A DNA stretch of 64,000 bases from Marsupella aquatica (GCA_973895155.1 OZ316894.1:19840001-19904000), one strand, 5' to 3'; positions 12,114 to 25,300 are shown, counted from the first letter of the stretch. A program made the numbers and translations. The notes: a model not told the origin generated them from the sequence alone.

Positions 12114-15100
12114 TTACAGTTTGTAGCCCAAGTATTCTGCGCGGGTTCCTCCCAGGTAGTCATCTGAATCATCCCTCGAGGATTCGATTGATAGAGCCAA
12201 TTCTGCATCTGCGCGAGCTCCTTCCGTGTCATTTAACAAGAATTTGACATAACCACGGTGCTTCAGCACTTCATAGTCAATGGTCTTTAGCTTTAAAGCT
12301 TCGTCCAAATCTTCCAGGGCGCCCCCCAGATCTCCTATTATTCGCTTCAAGACGCCCCTCTCCTGCAAGACAAAATGTCGGCATCCGTCAAGTTGAATGC
12401 CTCGTTGGCATCGTCCAGTGCCCCTTGAAAATCTCCTAGTTCTGCCTTTACAAAAATTCTCGAACTGCCATCACAAATAGCACACTGAGTAATGCTGCCA
12501 AATAGATCACACGAGTGAGATCTAACAAGTTCCCTATTCTTTGCAACTTTGGCTCCCGCAACATTTCCACAATAGCTATGTTATTGATTCCAAGCAATGC
12601 GAAATGCGACTAGGCTTGGATGTTTCCAAATGTACCGTGCATCTGTTGCATTTTCAATGATAAGATCTTTCCTATCTGGCTAGAAAGTTGGAATTTTCCT
12701 GTGCTTTGGAATGTATTCGTAGTTCTACTAGGTGAGAATCCGGTTAGCGACCAAAATCAAAACTCAAATGAGGAAAAAAGAAAAGAGAAAAGAGAATATT
12801 CTGGAAATTCCGATTTCGTCAATTAGTTAGGCACCCAATAATCAGCATCACCGATATCCGTATCAAACTGAGCATCTCAAATCCAGTTACGAAGCAGCTA
12901 TGTCAGGACAGTGTCTTACTGTATAGATATTTAACTATTCTCAAGGACGTCAAATTGAATCTTCGCGTCCATACATCCATTGCCGTTAGCTTCATTAGTC
13001 ACTACAAATCTATTTTATTTTGAGACGGTCCATTTCGTTGGATGATCAACTGCTCTGCTTCTTTCTATGCGAATCTATTCACACACAATAAAGGGCTGCG
13101 TCGATCGATATCAGTGATAACTTCACGTACCTTAAACTATCGGCATCAAGTTCTTGATCTCCCACCAAGTAGTAAGACCCTCCTCGATCTAGACTACGGT
13201 GGTCATTTTGTGACAAGTCATTCACCACACCAATGAGAGCACCCGCCTCTTTGGCGACTCTCAACTGCAAAGTATTGTCGGTCGAACTGGCAACATTTGC
13301 CAACGCCCGTGCTACTTCTTCTTGTAAACCACACTGGTCATTCAGAGCATTATCGGATGAACAAGCAAGATGTGCCAATGCCAGTGCTGCTGTTTCTTGT
13401 AAATCACGGTCCTCATCCTGTGACAAGCAATTCACCAGGCCAACCAGAGCCCCCTGTGCATCGGCAACTCTCAACTTCAGAGCATTATCGGATGAACAAG
13501 CAAGATTTGCCAATGCCCGTGCTGCTGTTTTTTGTAAATCACGGTGCTCATCCTGTGACAAGCAATTCACCAGGCCAACCAGAGCCCCCTGTGCATCGGC
13601 AACTCTCAGCTGCAGAGCATTATCGGTCGAATTTACAAGATTTGCCAATGCCCATGCTGCTTCTTCTTGTAAATCACGGTGCTCATCCTGTGAGAAGCAA
13701 TTCACCAGGCCAACCAGAGCCCCCTGTGCATCGGCAACTCTCAACTTCAGAGCATTATCGGATGAACAAGCAATTCACCAGGCCAACCAGAGCCCGCTGT
13801 GCATCGGCAACTCTCAACTGCAGAGCATTATCGGATGAACCGGCAAGATTTGCCAATGCCCGTGCTGCTGTTTCTTGTAAATCACGGTGCTCATCCTGTG
13901 ACAAGCAATTCGCCAGGCCAACCAGAGCCCCCTGTGCATCGGCAACTCTCAACTGCAGAGCATTATCGGATGAACCGGCAAGATTTGCCAATGCCCCTGC
14001 TGCTGTTTTTTGTAAATCACGGTGCTCATCCTGTGACAAGCAATTCACCAGGCCAACCAGAGCCCCCTGTGCATCGGCAACTCTCAACTTCAGAGCATTA
14101 TCGGATAAACCGGCAAGATTTGCCAATGCCAGTGCTGCTGTTTTTTGTAAATCACGGTGCTTATCCTGTGACAAGCAATTCACCAGGCCAACCAGAGCCC
14201 CCTCTGCATCGGCAACTCTCAACTGCAGAGCATTATCGGATGAACCGGCAAGATTTGCCAATGCCAGTGCTGCTGTTTTTTGTAAATCACGGTGCTCATC
14301 CTGTGACAAGCAATTCACCAGGCCAACCAGAGCCCCCTGTGCATCGGCAACTCTCAACTTCAGAGCATTATCGGATAAACCGGCAAGATTTGCCAATGCC
14401 AGTGCTGCTGTTTTTTGTAAATCACGGTGCTTATCCTGTGACAAGCAATTCACCAGGCCAACCAGAGCCCCCTCTGCATCGGCAACTCTCAACTTCAGAG
14501 CATTATCGGATGAACCGGCAAGATTTGCCAATGCCCGTGCTGCTGTTTCTTGTAAATCACGGTGCTCATCCTGTGACAAGCAATTCACCAGGCCAACCAG
14601 AGCCCCCTCTGCATCGGCAACTCTCAACTTCAGAGCATTATCGGATGAACCGGCAAGATTTGCCAATGCCCGTGCTGCTGTTTTTTGTAAATCACGGTGC
14701 TCATCCTGTGACAAGCAATTCACCAGGCCAACCAGAGCCCCCTGTGCATCGGCAACTCTCAACTTCAGAGCATTATCGGATGAACCGGCAAGATTTGCCA
14801 ATGCCAGTGCTGCTGTTTTTTGTAAATCACGGTGCTTATCCTGTGACAAGCAATTCACCAGGCCAACCAGAGCCCCCTCTGCATCGGCAACTCTCAACTC
14901 CACAGCATTATCAGTCGAACCGGCAAGATTTGCCAATGCCCGTGCTGCTGTTTTTTGTAAATCACGGTGCTCATCCTGTGACAAGCAATTCACCAGGCCA
15001 ACCAGAGCCCCCTGTGCATCGGCAACTCTCAACTGCAGAGCATTATCGGATGAACCGGCAAGATTTGCCAATGCCCGTGCTGCTGTTTCTTGTAAATCAC

Positions 15101-18100
15101 GGTGCTCATCCTGTGACAAGCAATTCACCAGGCCAACCAGAGCCCCCTCTGCATCGGCAACTCTCAACTTCAGAGCATTATCGGATGAACCGGCAAGATT
15201 TGCCAATGCCCCTGCTGCTGTTTTTTGTAAATCACGGTGCTCATCCTGTGACAAGCAATTCACCAGGCCAACCAGAGCCCCTTTCTCATCGGCAAGTCTG
15301 AACGTTATAGGATCATCTCTCGCTGGTGCCAAATTTGCCAAAGCGTGTGCCGCATTTCTTTGTAGGGTAGGCTTGGATTGCTGACACAAGCAATTCACAA
15401 GACTGGCGAGTAGGCCCTCTTTGTTGACAATTACTCGGTGAATCCGAATTTCTTTCGAGAATGCTAAGCCACTCAAGGCTAGAGCCGCATTTTCTGGAAA
15501 TGCATCCGACTCCCAATCGGGGAGGGTGAGTGAGTGTAGTAGCACGTCCAAAACACCGGGAGTGTTTCCAACCAGGATTGCTGAGTTGTCATATGAAGCC
15601 TTCCAACACACAAGACACAATGTTTTGGAGGCCGCCTCTTGGACACTACTGGGGAAGCCCTCCTTCAAATTCAAAAGGTCAACTACAGTCTGCAAAAAGG
15701 TGATTGTATGTTCGTTGAGCAGAGGCGTATCTTCTATGGACGAAATGTGCATAATAAACGCAAGGGTGGCCAACTGTACGGAAGGACAAGCACCCAAGTT
15801 CAGCAGGTAAGTGATGTTGTCGTTATCTAGCCGGCGGTTGCATATGAAGTTGAGAAGGACCTGTAATAAAAGAAAGGGAGTCACAATGCCGAGTAATTAA
15901 ATTCAGTGACAATTATAGATCAGAACTGTCATATGATTGTTTTCTTTTGAAAATTAATTTCCTAAGGTAGAAAGAAGGCAGAAAATGTATCGAAGAGACA
16001 GCTTTCCGACTGCTCTAAAAATCATGCTTCTATTATAATACTCTCTCACAGTTTCGTATATAAAATGTAGCATGTACGTCTGGCTCTTTCACAATGTTTG
16101 TATACACCAAATGTCCACGTTCTACTAAGGAAATTCTGGAATTTGTAGCTGTTCCAGAAAAATGGTCAAATTGATTTTCGCAAGAGTTACCTACTTAGTA
16201 CGAAGAATAGCTAGCTGAAGAATATATATGAAGTCTGACTCAGTCTGTCACGCACTTGGTTCCATTATGAACTGCTGGATTCAGTGAAAGGAAGTACTAG
16301 AATTATTGAGATGATTCTCTTCAATCAGAAATGTTCCAGTCGACTTCAAGAGAACTAGTCGATTTATATTAATATTATAATTATACTATAGCGAGAGTAA
16401 AATGTAGAGGGAAGCACTTCTTCAAGGGCGGCAGGAGAAATACCTTTCTGATACGGCACTTGTCCATTTCCGTCCATGGCTCCTCCTCTTCAGGCTTGTC
16501 CAAGAGCCATATCAATGGCTCGATAGCTTTCCTCCTTAGATCCTTCATGGTATCATCAGAATCTACAAGATTGGCTATTTTGGAAGCCTTTGCCATGGCA
16601 CTAGTCACAACTGGATCCGTATGACAGCCATCAAAGTATAGAGCACAAAGAGTGATTCTCACTCTCATCTCGTCACTCTCCGGCACTATTTCTATTTCAT
16701 TACCTACCAATTCCGATTCAGCAGCCTGCAACTTGCATCTGATGCTTGACGTGATGCTTGACTCAGGTGAAAAACTGTCATCACCAGACAATGCCCCAAT
16801 CACATCCCTAACTTCCTGTTTGCCCACAACATGCCGTTCCATATAAAGTTTCACCAGAGACTGTAGGGACCACGCGGGAGTGTCCTCCTCATTTTCTTCC
16901 TTGCCCACATTCATCTTGGATGCCAATGTATCAGCTTTACGCTTCAATAGTTCTCTCATCCATAATTCATCTGTTGACCTTGTGAATGAAGAGCTTGACA
17001 TGTTCATACCAGCACAGAAAAGTCGAAGGACCTCTTCGGGAACAGATTCTGCTTTACATGCATACATCAAGAAGAGTATCCGTTTGGCATCCCTGGTTTC
17101 CAGAGATTCTAGACAAAGCGTCATAGCCCCCCAAAGGCTTCTAGGTGTAGCACTCTCATCGTCTAACACGATAGTTGTAGCTTTAGAGTCTAGTAACTCA
17201 GATAATTCCTTCCAAGCTTCTCGCCAAGCCCTTTTATTCTTCTTATCTGCCTTGTAGGAAAAGGTACTGGCCAAACAGGCCAGAGCTAAAGGATTTCCAT
17301 CAGTTGCTTGGATCATTTTATCTGCATACTCCTGCATTGAGACAATTTAAGAAGAAACACGAATTTTTATACCAGTTAGTCGCTAAGGAGACAACTAAAA
17401 GAACAATTACTTCAATCACAAATATGCGACTACAATATAAGATTTGCTTTGAGGGCAACTGACCTGTATGTTGTCAGGAACTTTGTTACACTCCAGCCCC
17501 ACAAGGGAGGCAAGGATGTTTCTCGCTTCCTCTTTGGAAGCTTCGTCCATCTTAATAAGCACAGAGGCATCTTTAAAGTCTTCACATAAATTAGACCTCT
17601 GGGAAGTGATGAGAATCTTATCATCTTTGCCGTCTCTGGCAGCCTTCCACATTTCATATACAAACTGCTTATCGGAAACGCCATCTAAGATCATCAAAAT
17701 CTTCTGGCCAGCAAAAACATTATGGAGAGCGTTGGCGATTCTAGATTTTGAGCCAATATTCTCCCCAGATTTTGACATGTTTTCCTCGGCTAAACTAGCG
17801 GGAGAAAGGTGTTCCAAGATTTCATACTGCTTGGTGGCAAGATTAGATATGGAACTATTGCCACACGACACAAAAATCACATGATCAAACACGTTGCTTT
17901 TTTCTCCAAATTGCCCATAGCGCTCACAGATATATCTGGCTAGGGTGGACTTGCCTTTACCTACGCCACCATGCAATAATATCATGCGAGCCCCGCTCTG
18001 AGAATCTTCGATTGCCTTAATGACGGCAGACTGTGATTTTTCTATCGGAACGTACTTGTTGTCGTTATTGTGGATAACTGTAGCCATGGCTCTATTCCTG

Positions 18101-18573
18101 CCTACTTCTCGCATGAGACCATAGAATTGCACTTCCTCCTCGACGATTCTTGGGATGCTCTCAAGTTCTTGGATCACCATCTGAAATGTCTTTTCTAACC
18201 TTTCTGGGAAAAGTGTCAAGTTCACTTTCGCATAAATGCACCAGAATTGGGAACAGCACTGGTTGCCAGACACGTTTCTCTCCAACTTGTTTAATCTTGC
18301 TTCCGCCTTCTTCAACGCCAATTCGGCTTCCTCTAGTGTCTTCATCATTGTGCTCTCCACAGGTTGCTGATGGACGCGGACTTGCTCCTCATAGAAAACA
18401 AGTCTTGAGCTCAGTATCGCCGCTTTGCTTTGATACTCGGCTGACGCAGTGAACCAGTCTTCTTTGAAATTCTCAATCTTTGACACAATGTCAAGAATTG
18501 AACCGCATACAGTAACGACTTCCTTCACTGCGTCCATTGACTCTGTACGACACGGCACGCTATGGAAAGACAT
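12114..18573 (-). CDS. NB-ARC - armadillo - TPR protein, copy 1 (frameshifted near its 3' end)
   Basis: Four exons: 18573-17464, 17331-16444, 15860-13131 and 12494-12114, with GT-AG introns; exons 1-3 join in phase. Residues 1-160 are helical and charged, possibly CC- or RPW8-like. The NB-ARC core has the P-loop GGVGKGKST (202-210), Walker B KILMILDGVSD (291-301), ILITSQRSN (320-328) and GNPLAL (about 382-387, the GLPLAL position). Exon 3 is ARM repeats of 45 residues; exon 4 has TPR-like helices (GDFQGALDDANEAF, GALEDLDEAL). No leucine-rich repeat is seen. This is an NLR-like STAND ATPase, probably an intracellular immune receptor, by family analogy. Two lesions: a 62-bp deletion at about 13765 shifts the frame, so a protein from this sequence would stop at 13755 after about 1367 residues; about 4 bp are lost near 12375 in the TPR exon. 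Start: ATG at 18573; ATG 18537 is an alternative. Confidence 0.75.
13443..15405 (-). repeat. 135-bp in-frame armadillo repeat array, 15 units
   Basis: The plus-strand marker ACCAGAGCCCC recurs at 13443, 13578, 13713, 13786, 13921 and then every 135 bases to 15271. Each unit encodes 45 residues of the type GALVGLVNCLSQDEHRDLQ followed by AARALANLAGSSDNAL. Units differ at few positions. The step 13713 to 13786 is 73 rather than 135, a 62-bp deletion. Blocks of 270 bp starting at 14056 and 14326 share the rare variants GGATAAACC and CTTATCC, so there is a higher-order period of two units. Flanking ARM units toward the N-terminus (15400-15860) are diverged. Confidence 0.93.
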
Positions 18574-19157
18574 TAGCAATTACCAAAGTATGAAACAAAG
18601 CTAGGTGAAGCTCGCAATGAACGTAGTGGCTTGCTACTAACTGTACGTATGTCTGCGAGGCCACTGTATCCGTATAGCCATACCCAAATAGATTTCGCTA
18701 CTACCAAGGACATCAAAGAAGCATTGCAGAGATTAAGTATAATTGCTTGATGGAATGACTTTACCCGCGTAATCAGTTCTTCCTCCGAGTTTTATGTCTT
18801 CAAAATCGGGACAACGCTGCCTCCTCACGATTCAGGACTTCTTTCGAAAGAACCGATTAACCACTTACTAGTTGGACAAAAAGCTCTCCTCACCACTTCC
18901 GACTCGACATTGTGAAATGCTCAGCTGTTCAGCAAAAGATTTAGATAACAGTTACTCCCACCAAGCGTTTTCAAGAGAGTTCAATATTAAAATTTGTTGC
19001 ATGTTTACAGAAGGGAGATCATAAGCATGACCAAGATGATGCTGAGCAGGATCGTTTAGTTGCGGGACCTTCAATGTGAATTTTGAAAGCTAGTGCGGCA
19101 CTACTGTAGCACTGGAGGAGCGTACATCAAATATTGAACGTCCAGATGTCGGCATCG
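18574..19157 (-). promoter_or_regulatory. upstream region of NB-ARC copy 1
   Basis: Nearly identical to 41417-42000 upstream of copy 2, so it was duplicated with the gene. It should hold the promoter and 5' UTR, but I see no TATA box at a convincing place and no transcription start can be assigned. No other gene is seen. Confidence 0.35.
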
Positions 19158-20484
19158 TTCGATATGGCGAGTGTTTATTAGGACAGATTCCTAATGTGTC
19201 CGAATTGCACGATCAGTAGCTCGAGCAGTAGCTACATAAGCGCCAATTTTCAGTACCGCCTGTTTCAAACGTTAGAAGGTCCTATGTATCTCCACCACTA
19301 GACCTGGCGATGCGATACACAACCTATTGGGCCGAGCGACAGCAGATGGAGGAGCAATATTAATTAAGCTGTGTCATCCTAAAGAAGAAGTTTGGACGCC
19401 ACAATATCCAACTCCAATGCTGTGACAGCAAGCTGCACGACACGCACCTGTAAGATGCAATTCGAAACCAGATATGCGAGATGATCGACTGCGATCTACG
19501 ATGCCATTGACTGTCAACCACGCGCGAAGTTGCATCAACTCTAAGAGCATGCCAAGCCCAACCCAGCATGTACTTAGTTTTTGTAGAAGATAGTTGAACT
19601 ATATATTACGATGTGCAGAGCTAGCACTAAATCATTACGTTAGGAGGAGCAGGACAACTACAGTAACCTGTTTCTCAGACCTCGACCATTATTGGGCTAC
19701 AAATCTAGGACTGCAAGCTCACCACGCATGCATGAACCACCCATACTCTTACTTACAATTCCGGATGCATGGTGAAGATGAAGCCTTGGGCCTGCTGTGC
19801 ATCAAGAACAATTTGACCCTCGGTAGCGGGGATATTGATATGGCTCAACGCTTTGCAGACAGTACATTGCCCTTTCGTTAACTGTAAGCAAGTAACAATC
19901 AGTCCAATCCTAACCCCGACTACCTGCGGCCGATGTTTTCCAGAGAAAGACCTTTCGTGCTTCTCGGTTACCAACTTAAGGCAAAGTTTATGAATGCGGT
20001 CGGGCATTCATTATGTTGTCTTCCTGGATCCCTACGCGATCAACAGGTTCCATCGAGCAATAGTGGCAAACAAGATGCATCAACATCGCATCTACCGAGA
20101 CACGCACTTCGGCGAACTACCAGCAGGTATGAAACACAAAACGCAAGTTCACTGATGCAACATTCTAGTTCAAGATAAGCTTTCCTTACCTCAGTAGCAG
20201 CTTATGCGATTGAAGACATAGCTGACAACTTCTCCTAAACTTTCGCTGTCTCGTCGGCCGTCCTATTTCTGGACACTCGTTTTGCTTACGGACGGCGTTG
20301 CCCCGTCGCGTGTCACCAAATATGTTGACATACTTCAGTTTCGATCAACTTCCAACGTCTTTACGTCAATCGATTGACTAATCGCCACTACTATGGTCTT
20401 GCATGCGATCAAACCTGAAATACGTCTTCGGTCGCAATGGGATGGAGACATCGCATTGAGTCATTCTGCAAGGGCGCATCATCG
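19158..20484. other. unit-1-specific 1.33-kb segment with exon-like pieces
   Basis: Absent from unit 2, where GGCATCG at 41994-42000 runs straight into AAAATAG. The segment is bordered by CATCG at 19153-19157 and 20480-20484, compatible with a 5-bp target duplication or with microhomology-mediated deletion from unit 2. No terminal inverted repeats or LTRs are seen. On the minus strand a piece at about 19881-19758 is bounded by a good acceptor (TTGCTTACAG) and donor (GTAAGTAAG) and reads LTKGQCTVCKALSHINI and onward. An upstream piece ends KHRPQ before a GTAGTC donor. On the plus strand 19994-20126 is also open and ends CAG|GTATGA. I recognise no family; captured gene fragments are possible. 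Confidence 0.45.
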
Positions 20485-21673
20485 AAAATAGTTGAGGGAA
20501 AACGAGTGAAAAGCTTAAGAAAGGTGGGTCCACATCTGCTTGTAGGTGGGCAACCTCAGCGTACAGCGCTAAATTATGCATCCTCCTCAGTCATGAACAG
20601 GGACGAGTCCACGTGATTCTCGTGGTGGGCCATTCACGACTTCTTTCTCTCAGAGATGGATGCAATAAAGTGACGAAGAAGCGTAGATCTGAGGATTCTC
20701 CCTCTATGATTCCTGTCATTTAGTTAATTGAAAGGTGCAGGTTCAAGACAGTGTCCTTGCGTTAGTTCATGTTCCAGCACCGCAAATGACCGGCCGTATA
20801 GAAACTGAATTCTTTGAAAACCTTCTGTCAGCAAGCATACTCTAAAAAACTGGTGATCTTTGCCTGACATAAGGGTGTCATACTGTCATTTCACCAAAGA
20901 GCGTAATTCCACCATTCAGGGCTACGGTCCCTGCAGAGTCATTTATGACTCTCCGTACCCGCTGCCTCGTACTTCTGCCCGATCCCTGAGAGAAGGTAAA
21001 AACTTTCTCACAGCAGGCTCTGCTGCAGTGGTAGCCCACTAGAGTGGGGAGGAGTATTTCGAGGGTTCGAAATTTCCTGGATGCAGTGCTCTATGAACGT
21101 ACCCCTCCCGGAATGAATGGGGGGTGCAGGTAACTTTAATGACATTTACAAAAATTGACAGCAGTTTTCAGTATTTTTTGGCAGCATACCTATACGGACA
21201 AGCAGCATATGGTCCGCAAGTCCAGGGATTAGTCTCCCTGAATTCTACTTGAGTTTGACTTTGCTCACAAACCTGGTATCGACCCGATTGCTTGCCACTT
21301 TAGCTGGGGACGAGTATCAACCATTTGATAAGTCCATAATCTTCTTTAAAGGAGTTGGTTTAGACAAATCGATTGTGCGTGAAATATAGAGGACACTCTA
21401 AAGGTGGGCAATATAAATGTTATGATGAGGATAAAACCTGTTCATGTCCAGGCACAGTGTAATCTTTAAGGTTTTTCTTTATTAGCCAAAGTGGCAAAAG
21501 TCAAAGAATGTGGTTGAAGGAGAAGATGTTAGGAATATTTTTTATCTGAAAATCCCAAATTATTTTCTGACTGTTAGATCTCCCTAGATTTAAGGATGAG
21601 GTAAAATTCTGGTTAACGGGACCTGTGACTAGGTGAGAAACTGGCAAATGTGACATTGGAAAAACTAGAGACT
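20485..21673. other. conserved non-coding block upstream of NB-ARC copy 1
   Basis: Matches 42001-42160 plus 47309-48325 at high identity. The CTTCTTTCT at 20640-20648 is the uninterrupted counterpart of the LINE insertion site of unit 2. Open frames are short and not conserved in frame between the two copies. No gene supported. Confidence 0.5.
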
Positions 21674-21731
21674 GAGGTGGAATCTAGCAAAAAATTGGCC
21701 ACTAAAGGAAACCTTTAAAGCATCCCAATTT

Positions 21732-22375
21732 GCCTTAGGATATTGCCTTTGGTTGTCACTCGTCATATTTATAGTAAATTGTTGCTTTTGGTTTCACGAC
21801 CGTAACCCTTTGATTCTGAACATGTTTTGGGGGTCCATTCCTTCTTAGTCCTTGTACTCTTACAACCTCGAGTGGGGCTCAAACCCATAAGCTTGTCCAC
21901 CAGGCTTCACATGAAACAAAGTTCTAATGAATGTGTTTGATGCAAGTGAATATCCAGGGACACTAACCATTGGCCACTTTGTTCAATGTCTATTACCTAA
22001 ATATCAGGACCTATGTATCAAGTTAAAAGATAAATTGAGAGTAGCAAAAACAAAAGCCATTTGCGCTTCCCAGCTCATGAAAGCTTTGATCAATTGGACT
22101 TCATACTGGTTTGTAAACCTAGTGACCATCACACGATCACTATATACCTAGTCACAAACCTTGGAAGACTTTCTGCACTATGCTCATCATGGAAATTAAG
22201 CATTTCAAAGAAATTGAAAAACTCCACAATTGCGATTCCGCAAAAGACTTTCTTAAAAGGATTTTCCTTGCAAACAAGTAAAGTAGATTGATAGTTTATC
22301 TAAAACACTCAAAGTGCCCATCCACAACCCATCATATCAATCCATCAAGTCTCTAGTATGCTTCTAATCCATAAT
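21732..22375. repeat. dispersed repeat, part R (unit 1, expanded form)
   Basis: Begins near GGATATTGCCTTTGG and contains GTTTTGGGGGTCCATTCC, ATGAATGTGTTTGATG and CCATTTGCGCTTC. Related, diverged copies lie at 30079-30800 and 62187-62910, and a close copy at 55015-55600. No transposase or RT is recognised. Probably one end of a non-autonomous element. Confidence 0.5.
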
Positions 22376-25300
22376 CTAGTAACTATGATTGAGAGATATA
22401 CTTAATGGACCTCCAAATGCAACTGACTCCTTTACTTAATAGACCAAAAGTTGCACACTCTCTCCCAGTGGACCTTCGGGCCCACCAGAGGTACCATTTT
22501 GTGTGAGATGTTCTTCTAACGCACTCTGCAATTCTTATAACACGAGATTGGCACTATAAAACATAGCATGTTCTATTGATCTTCAGTGTCCAACCGTACA
22601 CTGAAATTTTTGTTAGTTCTAATAAATGGATGCAACAACCGGAAGCCGGAGTTGAGAGGGGTGTCGGGCGGTGATGGATGACAAGGGAACCATTGAGGGG
22701 GTACAAGGAGGCCACAAGGCAGCCCAAGGACTTGGAGGCACGATGTGGGCATCTCAGAGGGGTGGGGGCTGGCCAGAGGCTCCACATAAGGCGCAAAACG
22801 GGAATAATGACCAAAATATAGAAAACATTAAAATTTAAACAGACGTTGCTGCTCTAGTAGTATTCCAAACATGGTCATGTTTGGATTCATTTTGAAGCCC
22901 TCAATGAGCCCCATGCGAAACTGAGGTTCTCTAGTTGATTTTAGGTCTATATCAAAAAGGGATATCTCAAGGGACCTCAACGCCCGTAAAACGGTAAACT
23001 AGACAATCTTGGAGTAGTGATGGTGGGAGGGCCCTTAGAAGGAAGGGACTCCCACAATTTCCCTTCCTCAATCTATAGTTTCCCACAATTTTCCTTCCCC
23101 ACTCCGTAGAAGGGGCACTCCGTAGAAGTTAGGGGCACTCCGTAGAATAACACATCCGTAGAAGGGGCACTCTGTAAAAGAACACATCCGTAGAAGGGGC
23201 CCCCACACTTTCTTCCTCCCCTTTTTCTCTATTCACACTTGTGAGTTTCCCACCCATACCTAAACCCTAAACCCTTTCCCCCTTGTGCTTGCTTTCGACG
23301 TGTGTACCCTGGTTGTACAAACATCAGATTTTTGACCATCTCAAAATCAGGAGTTTACGGGTTTGTTGGAAGGAGCTCGTTGAGCTGAATCCAACGATGT
23401 GTCACACGGCCAAAACGGAGTTAAAATGATAAAGATACGTTAGATTATGTTTTGACAAAAATCTCTCGACGTTGGATCCGTACGGACGTCCGTACATCCG
23501 GCAGCCAGGGACCCTAATTTTTTCCCCAAAGTGGAGATGGCAGCAGCAAAGCTGGGGACCCCTGTTGTGGGAGAAGCCGGGCCCCCTGGTGTTGTACGAA
23601 CGAAACGGAGGGGGACGGTGTCCCGTAAAAACTTAAACGATCATATCTCGTCCGTTTGGGATCCGTTTTGAGTGTCATTTACGGATCCGTGATCAGGAGG
23701 AGCAGGGCTGTCCAGGGCTCCCCTCAGGGGAGTAGTTTGAAATATTTGAGGTTTCGACCATGGGAGGGCCTCCTCACTTCCACAGGACTACGGATTCTGG
23801 ATTGTTGTTTGGCACCATCGAAGGCACTGTCGGTCCCGTAGTTACATTAGGGTTCTAGGTAGTATGTGTGTGCCGCATGATTTAGGTTAGGGAATTCTTG
23901 AATGAGGTTTTAGCGGTGCCACTAGGGTAGCCGCCATCGTTGTGACCCCATGAGGGGTGCTTTGGTGTGTTTTTTTTTGTATTTAGGAGGGAGCCCCATA
24001 GTGAATCGGGGGGCCGGGTCGGGGGGAACTCAGTTTAGTAATTATGGAGAGATCTTTGTGAGTAGCACACGGAAGAGGAGGGATTTCAACCAGAGTAGTG
24101 AGGTGGAGGACGTACTGCTTGTCCCAGGGAGGCAGGAGTTGGGCAGACGGCAGGAGGCCGGGTTGTCCTTGCATGTGTTGTGTACACCACTAAGAGATAT
24201 AGATTTGGTTTGAAGTTCAGAAATTTGGTGTATCACTTGTTACTTCTTGCGTTGCTTGTTTTCCTCCCCTAGTGCATCATGTGGTTGGCTTTGTTGTCAA
24301 AGCGATTGCCCTGGTCACTAGTGTTAAAATCTTATTGTAAAATGTTTGTACGGTTGCCCATGTGAGGGGGAGTGGTGACAGCACTCATCCAATGGCCATT
24401 AGTTGTAGAATGTAGGACCAGTTCGCAAGACTTGATCAAAAACGTAGAGGCCAGTTAGTAGACTTGATCAAAAAGTACACTTCCGGGAGCGGAATCAAAC
24501 ATACTCATCCTTAGGTGTGGGAATCCTCCAAATAGCGGCCCTCCACGACCCCGTAACACAATACCAACAGTTTATGCAAAGGAAAGTACAATTTTACGTA
24601 TAAATGGTTGGATAGGCAAGTGACACTGCGGAGTCATGAATATAATTTTTGCAATGTGAGTAATGAATATGTACATTGTGTGACATGTATACCATCCAAT
24701 CATGGTTTGTGCATTCTTATCTAGTACTCTCTTCATTTTTGGAATAGATCATGCAAGTGTACAATGTTCAAAGAGAGCAAGAAATCAAGCAACATTGGAT
24801 ATTATTTACTAAATCCAACGACAATACACATGTACATAGGCGTATTGATCATTTCATATTTATTATCGAGAATACATTGGTGACAAAACAGGGCTATAAT
24901 TTTCCCCAAGTTGTGAACATAGTTGTAAAGCTCATTGGTCAACCTAGTCATGGTTCAACATTGTTAATTGTAGCATTAACTTCATCCACATTACTCATGA
25001 TTCTATCAATTGCCTTACAGTGGAAAGAGCTAGCATCAGCTTGGCTACTTTGGCTACAGTCTTGGAGCATTTGTGATATGTGCAATGAATCCAGAATGTC
25101 AATTGAATGATTATCATCCTCCTCCACATGTATGGCAATAGTGACCTCTTGTGATACAGACCTAGGGATTACAAATTCACGTTGTGCCTTGCGCAAGGGC
25201 CCACAAACTGTCAATTTTGTCCAACGTCTACCTTTATATGGGTCTGGTTATACATGAGGTGGTTTCTATTACTCTTGCAATTTATCCACATGTCAAAGCA

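Noticed and set aside
13297-15384. Long plus-strand open frames (about 695 and 500 codons) over the ARM array
   Set aside because: The repeat unit is 135 bp, a multiple of three, so any frame that is open in one unit stays open. The minus strand has recognisable ARM motifs and splice sites; the plus strand has none.
13443-15405. Regular repeats resembling a CRISPR array
   Set aside because: Units are 135 bp, nearly identical throughout with no unique spacers, and encode ARM repeats in a plant-type gene.
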